This document shows, in pieces, positions 17,648 through 27,616 of a DNA stretch of 64,000 bases (the stretch's first letter is position 1; each line of letters begins with the position of its first letter). The notes under the pieces were generated by a model, which saw only the letters and a program-made list of their open reading frames with translations, was not told where the DNA came from and ran no database searches. Where the stretch lies: contig PMHJ01000037.1 in the NCBI GenBank assembly GCA_003158175.1, positions 713 to 64,712 of the forward strand, read 5' to 3'. Origin of the DNA: Candidatus Cybelea septentrionalis (GTDB lineage: Bacteria > Vulcanimicrobiota > Vulcanimicrobiia > Vulcanimicrobiales > Vulcanimicrobiaceae). The translations under genes were made by a program, and so were the position numbers.

Positions 17648-18954
17648 TCGTGTTGACTTTCAATGTCGCTGATGACTTGGTTGGTCATGTCGTAGCCGCC
17701 CGCCGCGGCCCAAATGTTGACGAAAACGATACTCAGGCCGCGGTCCTTCGCGATGCGCGTGGCGTCGCGCTCGATCTGCGCTACGATCTGTTGGTAGAGA
17801 TCGTCGCGCCGCTTCTGCAGCGAGTCGAGCTCTTTGGCTGCTGCACCCGTAGCGCCCACGTCGGCTCCGTGCAACGCGGCGAATTGCCGATCGAGATCGT
17901 TCTTGGTCGCATTGTAGTCGGCAATCGTCTTGCCCGTGTCGGCCGCAAACGCACCGGCGTACTTCCGCTGAATTTGAGCGATCTGCGCCTGAACCTTCGG
18001 CGAGAGGTGGGCGGCCGGTGCTACCGGCGCGAGGCTGCGGAGCTGCGTGCCCACTTCGTCGCGTCGTTCCGCAAGCTTCGACCTCGTTTGGGCCGAAATC
18101 GCGCCCACTTGCGATCGTATCGCATCGCCCGTCTCGCGATCCAACTGCGCCCGGTATGTCTTCAACGTCGCTGCATCGGCGCTGCGCAGGGCGCCGATCT
18201 GCGCGCTTTCCTTGGCGTTGATGCTTGCGATATCGGATTCGGCCTTCTGGCGCGCGGCCGGGTCCATGGCAAGATTCGAGAGACGCATCTTAATCGCTAA
18301 ACGGGCCCCCGCATCTTGCTGCGTCAGGCGCAGCGTCAAGTCCGTTTCATTCTGCTGCAACTGCTCGGCCTTGGCTCGAAATTTTTGCGCCGCCTGCGTC
18401 TGCAGCTGATTGGCGATTGAGTTGGTCGCCGCATTGTCCTGCGCGACGACGCTTTGCTGGTAAGCCTGTAAATCGGCGTTGGCGGCGCTCGCGGCCTGTT
18501 GCTCCTGGGCGGTTGACGCGCCGCTCATCTGCGCAGCCGCAAGCGCGCCGGCCCCCTGGATTCCGGCTGCCCTCAGCGCTGCAGCGACGGCCTGCTGTTC
18601 GCGCGACGTGTAACTACGCTGTTTTTCGGCCAAGATCTTATTCGCGCGATCTTGCGCGGCGCGCAGCTCGCGATTGAGCTCGGCAGTCTGCGCCGCGATC
18701 TGTTGCGCTCCAAGCGGCACCGCAGGAGCCGACGATTTGAGCGTTATGGCGGCGATGGCATCGTTGAGCTGCGAGAGCTGCGAATAGAGCGGATCCCGCT
18801 TAACCGCTTCGTCGATGCGAACGTAGCCGGCTCCGCGGACGGCCGCCGAATGCACGTCGACGCCGCACGCCGAAAGCGAACCGGCGGCCGCACAGAGCCC
18901 GATTGCCATTCCTAGAAGAGTTCCGGCACTATTTGGCGAGCTCGTTCTGGACAT
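17644..18954 (-). CDS. Long Skp/OmpH-like coiled-coil lipoprotein
   Basis: 436 residues, ATG start inside the 3' end of the upstream gene (26-base overlap). A hydrophobic N-terminus with lipobox LSAC gives a lipoprotein. The long Ala/Gln/Lys-rich middle (about 60-400) is predicted coiled coil, much longer than Skp tentacles. The ends look Skp-like: GYVRIDEAVKRDPLYSQLSQ at the start, and DATRIAKDRGLSIVFVNIWA plus YDMTNQVISDIE at the end. It may be an expanded chaperone with two arms, or an unrelated periplasmic spacer. The family link is moderate. Confidence 0.75.
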   Translation of the reverse strand: MSRTSSPNSAGTLLGMAIGLCAAAGSLSACGVDVHSAAVRGAGYVRIDEAVKRDPLYSQLSQLNDAIAAITLKSSAPAVPLGAQQIAAQTAELNRELRAAQDRANKILAEKQRSYTSREQQAVAAALRAAGIQGAGALAAAQMSGASTAQEQQAASAANADLQAYQQSVVAQDNAATNSIANQLQTQAAQKFRAKAEQLQQNETDLTLRLTQQDAGARLAIKMRLSNLAMDPAARQKAESDIASINAKESAQIGALRSADAATLKTYRAQLDRETGDAIRSQVGAISAQTRSKLAERRDEVGTQLRSLAPVAPAAHLSPKVQAQIAQIQRKYAGAFAADTGKTIADYNATKNDLDRQFAALHGADVGATGAAAKELDSLQKRRDDLYQQIVAQIERDATRIAKDRGLSIVFVNIWAAAGGYDMTNQVISDIESQHE

Positions 18955-19741
18955 CCGTAGTGATGTCCGTGCCTCCGTAAACGATGTCGGCGCGATCGAC
19001 GACTAAAATCAAACTCTTGCGGCGCGCGACGTCCGCCGTTGCAGCCTTCGTCTGGTCCACGAGCGGTTTGAGCAGTTGGTCCTGCTTGTCGGAGATCAGC
19101 TTGTTGTACTCTGCCAAAATTTGTTGCTTGTCGGTCGGACCTTTCGCTTGTGCCAATCTCGCCGCATAGATCTGTCGCTGCGTGGACTCGTACTGGCTCA
19201 TCTCCGCGTTGGCGGACTGGACCTTCGGGACCCCGTCGAGCGCGTTCTGGTCGACGAAGCCGATTTCGGACGGAGGCGGCGTGGCGCTCGGCGGCGCGAT
19301 TGACTGCGGCCCAGCGAAAACCGCTTCAACGTCTTTCGTGATATCCTGGCCGCCATAGATCACGATCCGTTTATCTACGACGACGGAAAGGTTCCGAGTG
19401 GCGCTGACGGCCGCGATCGCGAGCTGTTCCCGTTGAAAGATCGGTCCGGCAATCTCACGTTGCTTATCGTTGAGCTGCGTCTGAAACTGCAAGGTGATTC
19501 GCTGCTTATCCGCATCGTTACCAGCTCGCTTGACCTGCGCGTTGTACTGCGCGTCGAGTTGCGCCTTATAGGCTGCGAGCTGCCGGTTCACGCTCACGAA
19601 GACCGGCAGATTGGCAATGTCCGCCAGATCGACGAACCCAACGTCGCTGATGTCGGCCGCGATGGCACCGGGCGCCAGAGACATCGCCAATAGCGCTGCG
19701 GTCGTACAAAGTATCGTCGATCGAATCTTCACTTTAATCAT
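18929..19741 (-). CDS. Tandem-domain Skp/OmpH-like chaperone
   Basis: 270 residues, ATG start. A signal peptide ends near residue 29 (APGAIAAD). The mature protein is an internal duplication: residues about 31-143 and 158-270 each read xVGFVD/IGFVD, then a coiled-coil arm with DKQRITLQF or DKQQILAEY, then a VVDK/VVDR strand and YGGQDITKDV or YGGTDITTDV. Each half corresponds to one Skp protomer. It is the first of three Skp-like genes and lies 14 bases downstream of bamA, the normal skp position. Confidence 0.85.
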   Translation of the reverse strand: MIKVKIRSTILCTTAALLAMSLAPGAIAADISDVGFVDLADIANLPVFVSVNRQLAAYKAQLDAQYNAQVKRAGNDADKQRITLQFQTQLNDKQREIAGPIFQREQLAIAAVSATRNLSVVVDKRIVIYGGQDITKDVEAVFAGPQSIAPPSATPPPSEIGFVDQNALDGVPKVQSANAEMSQYESTQRQIYAARLAQAKGPTDKQQILAEYNKLISDKQDQLLKPLVDQTKAATADVARRKSLILVVDRADIVYGGTDITTDVQNELAK

Positions 19742-19755
19742 CTCGCGTTTTCGCC

Positions 19756-22008
19756 TTAGAAGCTTTGACCAATCCCAAAGCTCGTGTGCGTACCATTAAC
19801 GCCTTTGGCAAAATCGATGCGGACGGTCCGCAGCCCAAGCTGCGGTACGTCGAACCGTATTCCGAAGCCGGCATCGCCGTACAGTGCCCAATCAGCTGGA
19901 TACCCCGTTATGCGGTTAGTGTACGGATCGAGCAGCGGGTACGCTCCTCGAATTCGATAGTCGAGCTCGTCGACGAACACGGCCAGCGTTATCCGGCGGT
20001 CGAGGGCCACCGGCTGGCGCAGTTCGATCTGCCCTAGGTACGCATTGGTCGCGTAGAAGACCTGGTTATAGCCGCGCATCTGCTGATCCGAGAACGTGAA
20101 GAGCGAACTGGGCGGAATCACTCCCGTCGAGAAGTAGCCGACGCCGTGAAAGCCGATCGTTGCGTCTCTGAGTACCGGGAAAAACCTCGCCAGATCCACC
20201 GTGCTCTGCGTGAACGAGAAGTTCGAGCCCATGGCCGGTGCCGAAAACGTCGTGCTGAGCACCGCCTTGAGCCCCTCGCGCGGATTGAAGGGATCGTCGA
20301 GCGTAATCGACTGCAGGCTCAGCCCGCTTGTTACCAAGTTATAAGGAGCGCCGGTGTTGACGTTGGCGATCGACGAAGCTGCGATGCCGAAGGACCCGCC
20401 GAAGTTTTGCTGCGAGTTGATCGGGCTCGGCGTCGGTCCGATGAAGATGTTGGGCTGATTACCTTGGAAGTAGTACGGCGACGGCACGGTCGTGTCGTAT
20501 TTGATTTTCTCGCCGGTGACCGACAGCGACAAGATCGTATAGTCGCTCAGGCGCCGTCCAACGTTCCCCGTGACTCCGTTCGCGCTCGACGTGCTGGTCG
20601 CGTAGATGTTCGAGAGCTGCTGCGACGTCGAGCTCGGGTAGAGGGTGACGGGAATGGGTATCGCAGCGTTGCTTGCGACCGAGCTTCCGCTGCCGATGAT
20701 GCTGTACACCGGGTAGTAATACGTCGAATGGTTCGTAAAGATCGAGCCGCCGGCCGTGTATTTCTCCCCCTGCGGCGTATCGCCGAGATACGGGATCGAT
20801 CCAGTAATCTGTGCGACTCCCGTTCGCGCGCCTTCCTCGAACTGAATACCGGCGGAGTCGCCGGTACCGTGCAAGTTATTATCGGTAAGACCCAGCGTCG
20901 CGTAGAGGCCGAGGCCCGTTATGCCGCCCGAATAGCCGAACCCAACCGAAGCCGAAGCCGTACGCTGTTCGGTAACGTGCCAAACGAGCGTGACGTCTTG
21001 CGGTTTCTTCGGATCGGGGCCCGGCCTGACGTCGGGCTCGACCTTAGAAAAGAAGTTGAGCGCGTTGAGACGCTGGTAATCGCGTTTGATTGCGTCGGTG
21101 TTGAGCACCATGCCGACGCGCTCGCGCAGCTCCCTGCGGATAACTTTGTCTTTAGTGCGGGTGTTGCCGGTGATTTCCACGACTGCGATCCGTGCGACGT
21201 AGATATTATATTTTACGTCGGCCGTTCCGGCCGTAAGATTGATCGACGAGGGAACGATGCCACCCTCAAAGTTACCGAGCTCGAGGTGGAACTTATCTTC
21301 GTACAACTTTTGGAGTGCCTTATAATCGGCGTCGCGCACGGCGTCGGAATAGACGCTGCCGACTTTGAGGGTGAGCGACGGAAGGATCAGCGGCGGCGGA
21401 AGCAGCGGATCGCCGCCGAGCTCGATCGCCTTTACGATCAAGCCTTCCTGGATCGTGAGCGTTAGGGCTCCGGTTTGAGAGTCCAGGTTGATGTCCTTGA
21501 CGTGGGTCGGTACCTGCCCGCCGTATCCGATGCGCTCGTAATAGTTGTTGATCTTGAGGACGTCCTGGCGGAACGTGTTCGTATTGAACACTTGGCCAAC
21601 CGAAAGATCCATGAGGGCCAGCAGGGTGTCGCTGGGGACCTTCTGGTTCCCCGTGAACACGATTTTGGAGATCACCGGATTTTCCACGACACGGTACGTA
21701 ATCGCTATGCCCCCGGGCCGGGCGCGTACCAGCGGCGGCGCGATATCCGCGAAGTAGCCCAGCGCGTTGATCCGAGCGAGGTCGTCTTGGACCGTCTTCG
21801 GGTTATAGGGCTGCCCCGGCCGCGACGCAACGACCGCCATGATCGTCTGTGTCGGAACGCGCAGGTTTCCCGTTACGTCCACCGACACGATCTTCGGCGT
21901 CGGCGCGGACAATGCCGGAGCAAGACTCAACCGAGCGACCACGACCAGAAGAAGGATGCCCACGAGCAACTTGCCTGCGCCCAAGCAGCGCCCCGGATCA
22001 AAGCTCAT
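19756..22008 (-). CDS. bamA: Outer-membrane protein assembly factor BamA
   Basis: About 750 residues from the ATG at 22008. The frame is open to 22095, but the hydrophobic signal segment (LLVGILLLVVVARLSLAPAL) follows this ATG, and a plausible promoter lies just ahead of it. POTRA repeats occupy roughly residues 40-400 (KIVSVDVTGNLRVPTQTI; ISKIVFTGNQKVPSDTLL; VVEITGNTRTKDKVIRREL). A 16-strand Omp85 barrel follows, ending GIGQSF with the terminal Phe of outer-membrane proteins. BamA is the core insertase for outer-membrane barrels. Omp85 identity is certain; BamA rather than TamA is favoured by the skp-lpxD context. Confidence 0.92.
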   Translation of the reverse strand: MSFDPGRCLGAGKLLVGILLLVVVARLSLAPALSAPTPKIVSVDVTGNLRVPTQTIMAVVASRPGQPYNPKTVQDDLARINALGYFADIAPPLVRARPGGIAITYRVVENPVISKIVFTGNQKVPSDTLLALMDLSVGQVFNTNTFRQDVLKINNYYERIGYGGQVPTHVKDINLDSQTGALTLTIQEGLIVKAIELGGDPLLPPPLILPSLTLKVGSVYSDAVRDADYKALQKLYEDKFHLELGNFEGGIVPSSINLTAGTADVKYNIYVARIAVVEITGNTRTKDKVIRRELRERVGMVLNTDAIKRDYQRLNALNFFSKVEPDVRPGPDPKKPQDVTLVWHVTEQRTASASVGFGYSGGITGLGLYATLGLTDNNLHGTGDSAGIQFEEGARTGVAQITGSIPYLGDTPQGEKYTAGGSIFTNHSTYYYPVYSIIGSGSSVASNAAIPIPVTLYPSSTSQQLSNIYATSTSSANGVTGNVGRRLSDYTILSLSVTGEKIKYDTTVPSPYYFQGNQPNIFIGPTPSPINSQQNFGGSFGIAASSIANVNTGAPYNLVTSGLSLQSITLDDPFNPREGLKAVLSTTFSAPAMGSNFSFTQSTVDLARFFPVLRDATIGFHGVGYFSTGVIPPSSLFTFSDQQMRGYNQVFYATNAYLGQIELRQPVALDRRITLAVFVDELDYRIRGAYPLLDPYTNRITGYPADWALYGDAGFGIRFDVPQLGLRTVRIDFAKGVNGTHTSFGIGQSF

Positions 22009-22024
22009 GTGAAAAAGTCGTTTC

Positions 22025-22053
22025 AATATACTTTCAGACTTAGCGGCGGTCCA
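22025..22053 (-). promoter_or_regulatory. Possible bamA promoter
   Basis: On the minus strand, TGGACC (22053-22048) and TATATT (22030-22025) are separated by 17 bases. The -10 box lies 16 bases before the bamA ATG at 22008. No clear Shine-Dalgarno follows. Box quality is moderate (4/6 and 5/6 to consensus). Confidence 0.4.
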
Positions 22054-22170
22054 TGAATTGCGCCACGAGCAAGCGAAGCGCGCACGGCTCGGCACGCCCT
22101 GTTCCGCCCGGCTTTGCCCGTGTCCTTGCTCGCGGCTGCGGCCCGAACGCTCCTTCTAATCAAAATGCCA

Positions 22171-25100
22171 TCACCAGAAATAATGCTGCAAGGTAAGGCT
22201 GAAGCCGGTATTTCCAATTAGGGGCTGGTTCGTCAGATAACTTGCGCTGTAGCCGACCGGAGAGCCGGGCAACTGCAAGAGCTTCGTGGGGCCGCTTTGG
22301 TAGAAGAAGTTCAACGACGCGGCAGTCGTGGGGCTTGACTGCACGACCAATCCGAACGATTGGATTTGAGGAAGACCGAATGTGACGGCATAGACGGCGC
22401 TAACGGCTTTGCCCAGCAGGCGCGTGGCTGTAAGCCCGACGTTGCCATAATATCCCAGCGTTAGGTTAACGCTGGAGAGTCCGAGGCCTTGTCCGAGCGT
22501 CGTTTCCACGGGAGCCAGCAGGCCTGCGGTAAACTGCGCGTTGAGGATGTTGAAGGCTTCCTGCCCCACCGTGATGTTGCTATTTTGCGGCAACGCGACG
22601 TTCGGAATCGGCGAGAGCGTTCCCAGCGGCGTTATGTTACCGGGTTGTTGGCGTGCAAGCATCGACTGGCGGCTGAACGATATCCCGCTGAAGAACCCGC
22701 CAAAAGGCGCAATTAAGCCGAGAATTTCATCCCGGCTATACCCCGCGGGGCTGGACTGCAGCCCTATTTTGAGCCCCTGGATGGGCCCCTCGACCGTGAT
22801 CGTTACTTCGGCACTGCCGTAAGGATTTCGGACCCGATCGGGATCCGGGTTAACGACGCTCGTGGTGGCGACCGCCTTCAGCGTCGGTAGCACCCCGTCG
22901 GAAGCGTTAAAGTGAACGCTTCCTTGCTGCACCCGGAACGCCCGGTCGAAGTAGGTAAGGGTCCCACCCGTCGATTGGAAGCCGCCCGCCAGCGTCGGAG
23001 CGGCGAGCGTCCCGCCGAGCCGAACGAAGCCGGCGGCCCCGATATCGAGGCCGGCGCCATAGCCGCTGCCGCGTACTCGGACGTTCTTTCCTACCGTGGC
23101 CGAAACGTCGAAGGCCAGCGGGATCTGCGCAGCCTGAGGGGAGCTCGACTGCGTCGCGGCCTTGATAAATGCGGCGAAAGGCAACGTCGCGTCGCTCAGC
23201 GTGGCGTTCCCCGAGAGCATAGCCTCCGTCGAGGGCCGTTTGACGAGGGCAAGCTTCGCATCGAGGGTGCCGCTCCCATAGGCCGGCAGGTCGAGCTGCG
23301 CTTTGCGGGCCGTCCCTTGAATCGAAAAAGAGAGCCCGCCCTGGGAGGGCTCGTCGGGAAACTCCACCTTTCCAGCCCCGTTGAGGCTGCCGTTCCCAGC
23401 CTTGGCCGAAACTCGATCGATCGAGGCCGAGGCGTGATTGAAGGAAAGGTCTGCGACGATTTGAGTGAGCGGAGTGCGCTCGAGATCGCTCACGTACGAG
23501 CCACCCGCAAGCGAGAGGCGTCCTACGACGGCCGGTTGGCGGACGGTTCCCGAAAGACCGATATGACCGTCGAGAAGCCCCTTGAGCTTCGTATTGTTCC
23601 CGAGTGCTTCGTCGAAGATGGAGGGGTCTAGGCCGACCACGTCGACGTCAAAGCTCAGAGGCGAGTTGGGTGCGGCGAAACGCAGGGGTGCCGTTGACAA
23701 AGGAAGTGCCCCCGCCAGGGTCGCCTCGCCACGCGTGAAGGTCACGCCGGCATCCGAAAGCACCAGCTCGTGTCGCCGCAAGCGTACCTCTCCAAAGAGC
23801 GAGGTGATGGGGATGCCATACGCAAGCACGCTCGTAGCGTCGAAGCCGGCCGTAAGGGTGGGCGCTCGATACGTGCCACCAACCGAGAGCGTAGACTCGA
23901 AGGATCCCGTAATCGGGACCCTCCGTCGCGACGCATCGTAGACGAGTTGTGCGAGGTGGTTCGTCTCGGCATGGACTTGCAAATCGAGTGGCTGTGCCGC
24001 GGAAAGCCCCAGCGAACCAGCGGCCGACGCGGAGAGCTCGGGTGTCGTCAGCTCGGCACGATCGATCACGACTCGCTCACCGGACGCGTGCACTGCAAGG
24101 TCGGCGGTGTCGAGGGTGAGGGGCCCCAACGTTCCGCCGATAACGCGAGCATTGCCGCGCACGTCGGTCTGCGGAAATCGGCCATGCACCGTAGCTTCTC
24201 CGGACGCTCGCCCGGTGATCGGCAGCGCCTGCATTCCAAGCGCAGGTAACCAAAGCGCGAGATCTAGGTGATCGACATTGGCTACCAGATCGAAGCGTGA
24301 ATGCTCGAGTGTGGAGAGCCAAGGCCCGGGAGGCGCCAGACCGATCGAGCCGCTTGCGTGAAGCTCGCCTTCGCTTCCTCCGACAGTTAAGGCTCCCTCG
24401 ACAAGGTTACGCGCACTCGACCAGACGGCGCGCGTGTCGCCTATCGGCAGATTCCGGTAGCGAAAACCTCGTACGTTGATATTGCCGCTCGACGTGATGC
24501 GCCCGTTGCGGGAGGCGGCCGCAATTCGAACGCCGCCCTTTCCGGCCAGGGTATCGCCCGTATCGAAAAAGTTATTGAAATCCGAAAGATCGGCGCGCGG
24601 TGCGCTGACGTCCATTGCAACGTCGCGAGGCCGGACCACGGCGCCCAAGCGCGCGGCCGTCGTGCCGACAAGCACGGATCCGTCCGATATGCTGACGCCC
24701 CGCAGATCGGCTGCGATGGCCGCGCGCCCGTCGATGAAGGGCAGACCGTTGACGTCGCCCGCCGGCACGCCGATCGTCCCAACGATCGTTGGCGAAAGGC
24801 TGCGCCCACCGATCAGCAATTGCGCGTTAAAGGAGCCGTCGGTCATGTAGTTTGGAAGACCAAAGGCGCGCAACGCGCGCGCGACCTGGGAGGCCGGCAC
24901 GTTGGCCCGCAGCGCGTAGCTCGGGGCGCCCGACAGAAGCGCTCCAATAGTGCCGTCGGCTCGAGCATACGTGCCTCCGATCTTTCCAACCATTTGCCGC
25001 AGCGCCACGGCATCGCCCGACAAGTCGACGTCTGCTTCGCCGGCGATCGGAAAGTGCGCGATGCGCGCGTTGTTGACGGTAACGCCTCCGGCAAACGCGG

Positions 25101-27417
25101 GCAGCCGCGCTCCGGCGCGCAGCACACCACTGGCATAAATCGTTCCGCCCTCGAGTGGTAATCCGATTCCGTGTAGTTGTGAGGTCCGCAGCCGGTCTGC
25201 GACGAGCGAAAGTGCGTTCGCGCTCGACGCGCCCGCGCTCTTGGATGACAACGAAAGCGTACCCGCCGCGACGACGTCACCCCCGGCCGCGCGCACGTGC
25301 GCAGAGTAAACTCGCAAGCGGTCACCTTCCACCGCCAGCGTAACGCTCGCGCGGTCTATCGGAACTCCCCGCAATGTTGCCCCGGGCATCGAAAGATTCG
25401 AGGCGACGACGACGATGCGGTTCGCTTCGACCGCTATCGCAACGGTACCGCCTAGTCTGCCATGCCCGCTAATTGCGCTGCCGAGAAAAGGTGCGAGACC
25501 CTCGAAACTTCCTCGATAATCTCCGTAGGCAACGAATCGTTGGGTCGAAAATTCGCCACGTCCGCGAAAGGTTCCCCACGGACCTGAGGCGTCGAGCAGA
25601 TTAATCGGCGCTTGCTGCATCGTCCCCGCCAGCGCCGTATCGAGGCTGGTGAACCGCACTCCGGCGATGCTGGTGTCGGCGCCGCTCACGAAGCCGCCCA
25701 AGATAATATGCTTGCCGGAGCCGCCTCCGGCGATCGCGGCGCTGATGACTCCCCCGTCGATCTTCGGCATTTGCGGCAGGTTCAAATTGGGAAACGCCGG
25801 ATACGCCGGCGCCCGCATGCGCAAACGATTCGAGAGTAGCCAAAAGGCGCTCGTGTTGCGCGGCCGGTCCAGCAGATACGACCCGTCGAGATCGCCGCGA
25901 GGGGTGTGCAGCCAAAACGGGTCGACGAGCGCGGTCCCGTCCTCATTCATTTCAAGGAGCGCCGCAACGCGATCGACACCTCGTGCCGAAGCCACGCTGC
26001 CGATAACGTGGAAAAGCAGATCGTCGCCCGTCGCGCTCGCATCGATCACGATCGGTTCCTTTCCGAGCATCTCATCGAGATAAGGCAGGCGATCCGCCGA
26101 GCCCGCAACGTGAACCGCGAGTTGCGAGCGCAGGTGCTTTCCGATATGCAGCGTGCCGCGCACGCCGAGCGCGACGCCGCCGTACGATGCGCGTAGCGGA
26201 GCCAGCGCGACGACGTTTGCGTGATAGACCACGCCCGCAGCGACTCCGTCGAACGGCAGGTTTCGATACAGGGCGTGTGGCGCATTCGCGCGCGCCACGA
26301 TCACCGGGTCGCCGATCGGTCCGGCGACCAGCACTCCGAGCGTCGTTTCTCCCGAAATCGGCTGGTCGCGCGTGAAGCCGAAGGCGTGGCGGAGGCTGGC
26401 GAGATCGCCCACGCCCCGAACCGCGAGACGCAGCTGCGCGCCGCCGGTCACCGCGCCGTTTAAATCGTAAACACCGCCTTGAATATGCAGCGGGATGCCG
26501 GCGAGCGTGGCGCGCGCACCGCTGATGAAGAATGCATTGTCGACGACATGAAGCGTTCCGGCAACATTCTCTATCGGCAGCGAGAGCACGCTAAGCGCCA
26601 GGCGTCCGCCGTCGATATCGAGACGGAGGCTGACGTGATAGGAGGGCACGACGTTGGGTTGGACGTCGAGTGCATAAAGAACCGCGTCGAAGTTTCGCGC
26701 CCCTCCGTGGAGAATGCGCACGTCGGGACTCTGCGCGAAGTAGTTGGCCAGCGCCCGGACGGGGAAGCGTGCCGCCTTCGCATGATGCATCGCGAAACCC
26801 GCGATCGCGTCGATCTTGCCGGCAACGGTAAACGGTTCGTCGCGCCGTTCCTCAAAGACGCCGCCGACGCGATATTGCGTTATTGCCGACGTGTCGATCC
26901 TGGCATCGACGCCGATGCGATTTATTTGCACGTCGCGAGCGCTCTGGTCGTAAGCCGACGGCTCGCGCAACTCGATCCCAGCTCCCCGAACTCGCAGCCG
27001 AAAACGAAGCGGAACGGGGTTGATTCGCTGGGGAGCGGATGGAACCGACGGAGCGGCTGCACCGGGCAAGGGGATATTGAAACTGCCGTCGCGCAAACGG
27101 GTGAGCGTCAGCTTGACGCCGCTAACCTCTATATCGGTTAGGCCGAAGCGGTGACTGCTGCCGGGAAGAAGATCGCGCAGCGAGTAGCCGATCGTGATGC
27201 GTCGCGCCTGCAAGAGTGGCTCTGAGCCACGCTCGACGCGAACCTCGCGGAGCGTGGCGCCGTCGCGGCCGATTTGAATCTGGGCGATGCGAACGTCGTA
27301 TCCCGCAAGCGCGGCACCCGCCTGGATGGCGACACGCAGCAACTCGTGGCGCGAAGCCGCCACGAGCCCGACGACGATCGCGGCGGCCAGCAGGCCGATT
27401 GCAAAGCGCTTGCGCAC
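22171..27417 (-). CDS. tamB: TamB/AsmA-like translocation and assembly protein
   Basis: 1,748 residues, GTG start with Shine-Dalgarno AGAGGA 4 bases upstream. A single N-terminal signal anchor (FAIGLLAAAIVVGLVAAS) is followed by ~1,400 residues of repeating beta-strands typical of the AsmA/TamB lipid-groove superfamily. The C-terminal DUF490/TamB domain holds RVRGSGYGAGLDIGAAGFV and ITVEGPIQGLKIGLQSS, and the chain ends HYFW. Such proteins form periplasm-spanning hydrophobic grooves for phospholipid transport and help TamA. At about 1,750 residues it exceeds E. coli TamB (about 1,260). It lies directly before bamA. Confidence 0.93.
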   Translation of the reverse strand: MRKRFAIGLLAAAIVVGLVAASRHELLRVAIQAGAALAGYDVRIAQIQIGRDGATLREVRVERGSEPLLQARRITIGYSLRDLLPGSSHRFGLTDIEVSGVKLTLTRLRDGSFNIPLPGAAAPSVPSAPQRINPVPLRFRLRVRGAGIELREPSAYDQSARDVQINRIGVDARIDTSAITQYRVGGVFEERRDEPFTVAGKIDAIAGFAMHHAKAARFPVRALANYFAQSPDVRILHGGARNFDAVLYALDVQPNVVPSYHVSLRLDIDGGRLALSVLSLPIENVAGTLHVVDNAFFISGARATLAGIPLHIQGGVYDLNGAVTGGAQLRLAVRGVGDLASLRHAFGFTRDQPISGETTLGVLVAGPIGDPVIVARANAPHALYRNLPFDGVAAGVVYHANVVALAPLRASYGGVALGVRGTLHIGKHLRSQLAVHVAGSADRLPYLDEMLGKEPIVIDASATGDDLLFHVIGSVASARGVDRVAALLEMNEDGTALVDPFWLHTPRGDLDGSYLLDRPRNTSAFWLLSNRLRMRAPAYPAFPNLNLPQMPKIDGGVISAAIAGGGSGKHIILGGFVSGADTSIAGVRFTSLDTALAGTMQQAPINLLDASGPWGTFRGRGEFSTQRFVAYGDYRGSFEGLAPFLGSAISGHGRLGGTVAIAVEANRIVVVASNLSMPGATLRGVPIDRASVTLAVEGDRLRVYSAHVRAAGGDVVAAGTLSLSSKSAGASSANALSLVADRLRTSQLHGIGLPLEGGTIYASGVLRAGARLPAFAGGVTVNNARIAHFPIAGEADVDLSGDAVALRQMVGKIGGTYARADGTIGALLSGAPSYALRANVPASQVARALRAFGLPNYMTDGSFNAQLLIGGRSLSPTIVGTIGVPAGDVNGLPFIDGRAAIAADLRGVSISDGSVLVGTTAARLGAVVRPRDVAMDVSAPRADLSDFNNFFDTGDTLAGKGGVRIAAASRNGRITSSGNINVRGFRYRNLPIGDTRAVWSSARNLVEGALTVGGSEGELHASGSIGLAPPGPWLSTLEHSRFDLVANVDHLDLALWLPALGMQALPITGRASGEATVHGRFPQTDVRGNARVIGGTLGPLTLDTADLAVHASGERVVIDRAELTTPELSASAAGSLGLSAAQPLDLQVHAETNHLAQLVYDASRRRVPITGSFESTLSVGGTYRAPTLTAGFDATSVLAYGIPITSLFGEVRLRRHELVLSDAGVTFTRGEATLAGALPLSTAPLRFAAPNSPLSFDVDVVGLDPSIFDEALGNNTKLKGLLDGHIGLSGTVRQPAVVGRLSLAGGSYVSDLERTPLTQIVADLSFNHASASIDRVSAKAGNGSLNGAGKVEFPDEPSQGGLSFSIQGTARKAQLDLPAYGSGTLDAKLALVKRPSTEAMLSGNATLSDATLPFAAFIKAATQSSSPQAAQIPLAFDVSATVGKNVRVRGSGYGAGLDIGAAGFVRLGGTLAAPTLAGGFQSTGGTLTYFDRAFRVQQGSVHFNASDGVLPTLKAVATTSVVNPDPDRVRNPYGSAEVTITVEGPIQGLKIGLQSSPAGYSRDEILGLIAPFGGFFSGISFSRQSMLARQQPGNITPLGTLSPIPNVALPQNSNITVGQEAFNILNAQFTAGLLAPVETTLGQGLGLSSVNLTLGYYGNVGLTATRLLGKAVSAVYAVTFGLPQIQSFGLVVQSSPTTAASLNFFYQSGPTKLLQLPGSPVGYSASYLTNQPLIGNTGFSLTLQHYFW

Positions 27418-27616
27418 GTGAGTCCTCTTGCTTCTATACCCTTTGAGCTGTGGAGGACCCCGCCTACCTAAGGACCCTTTAACGAAGGGAGCCCCTAATT
27501 TAACTCAGCTCGTTGTCGCCTCGGGCCTCGATTACCACAGTAAACTTCGGCCCTCGGCTCCTAGGTTTGAGCTAAACTAAGCCTCCATCAAAGTATAGAT
27601 CCAGCTATAGAGCGAG
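27418..27616. other. Intergenic region between gyrB and tamB
   Basis: 199 bases with no gene. It is noticeably richer in A+T than its flanks. A TATAGA box (27438-27433, minus strand) lies 15 bases ahead of the tamB GTG, but no matching -35 is seen. A small hairpin (CCCTT/AAGGG, loop TAACG, around 27477-27491) has no T-tract and is not a convincing terminator. Confidence 0.5.

Noticed and set aside
20146-21465. Long + strand frame (439 codons) opposite bamA
   Set aside because: Arg-rich, low-complexity translation typical of the antisense shadow of a high-GC gene; bamA on the other strand is certain.
27477-27491. Hairpin downstream of gyrB as a terminator
   Set aside because: Five-base stem without a following T-run.
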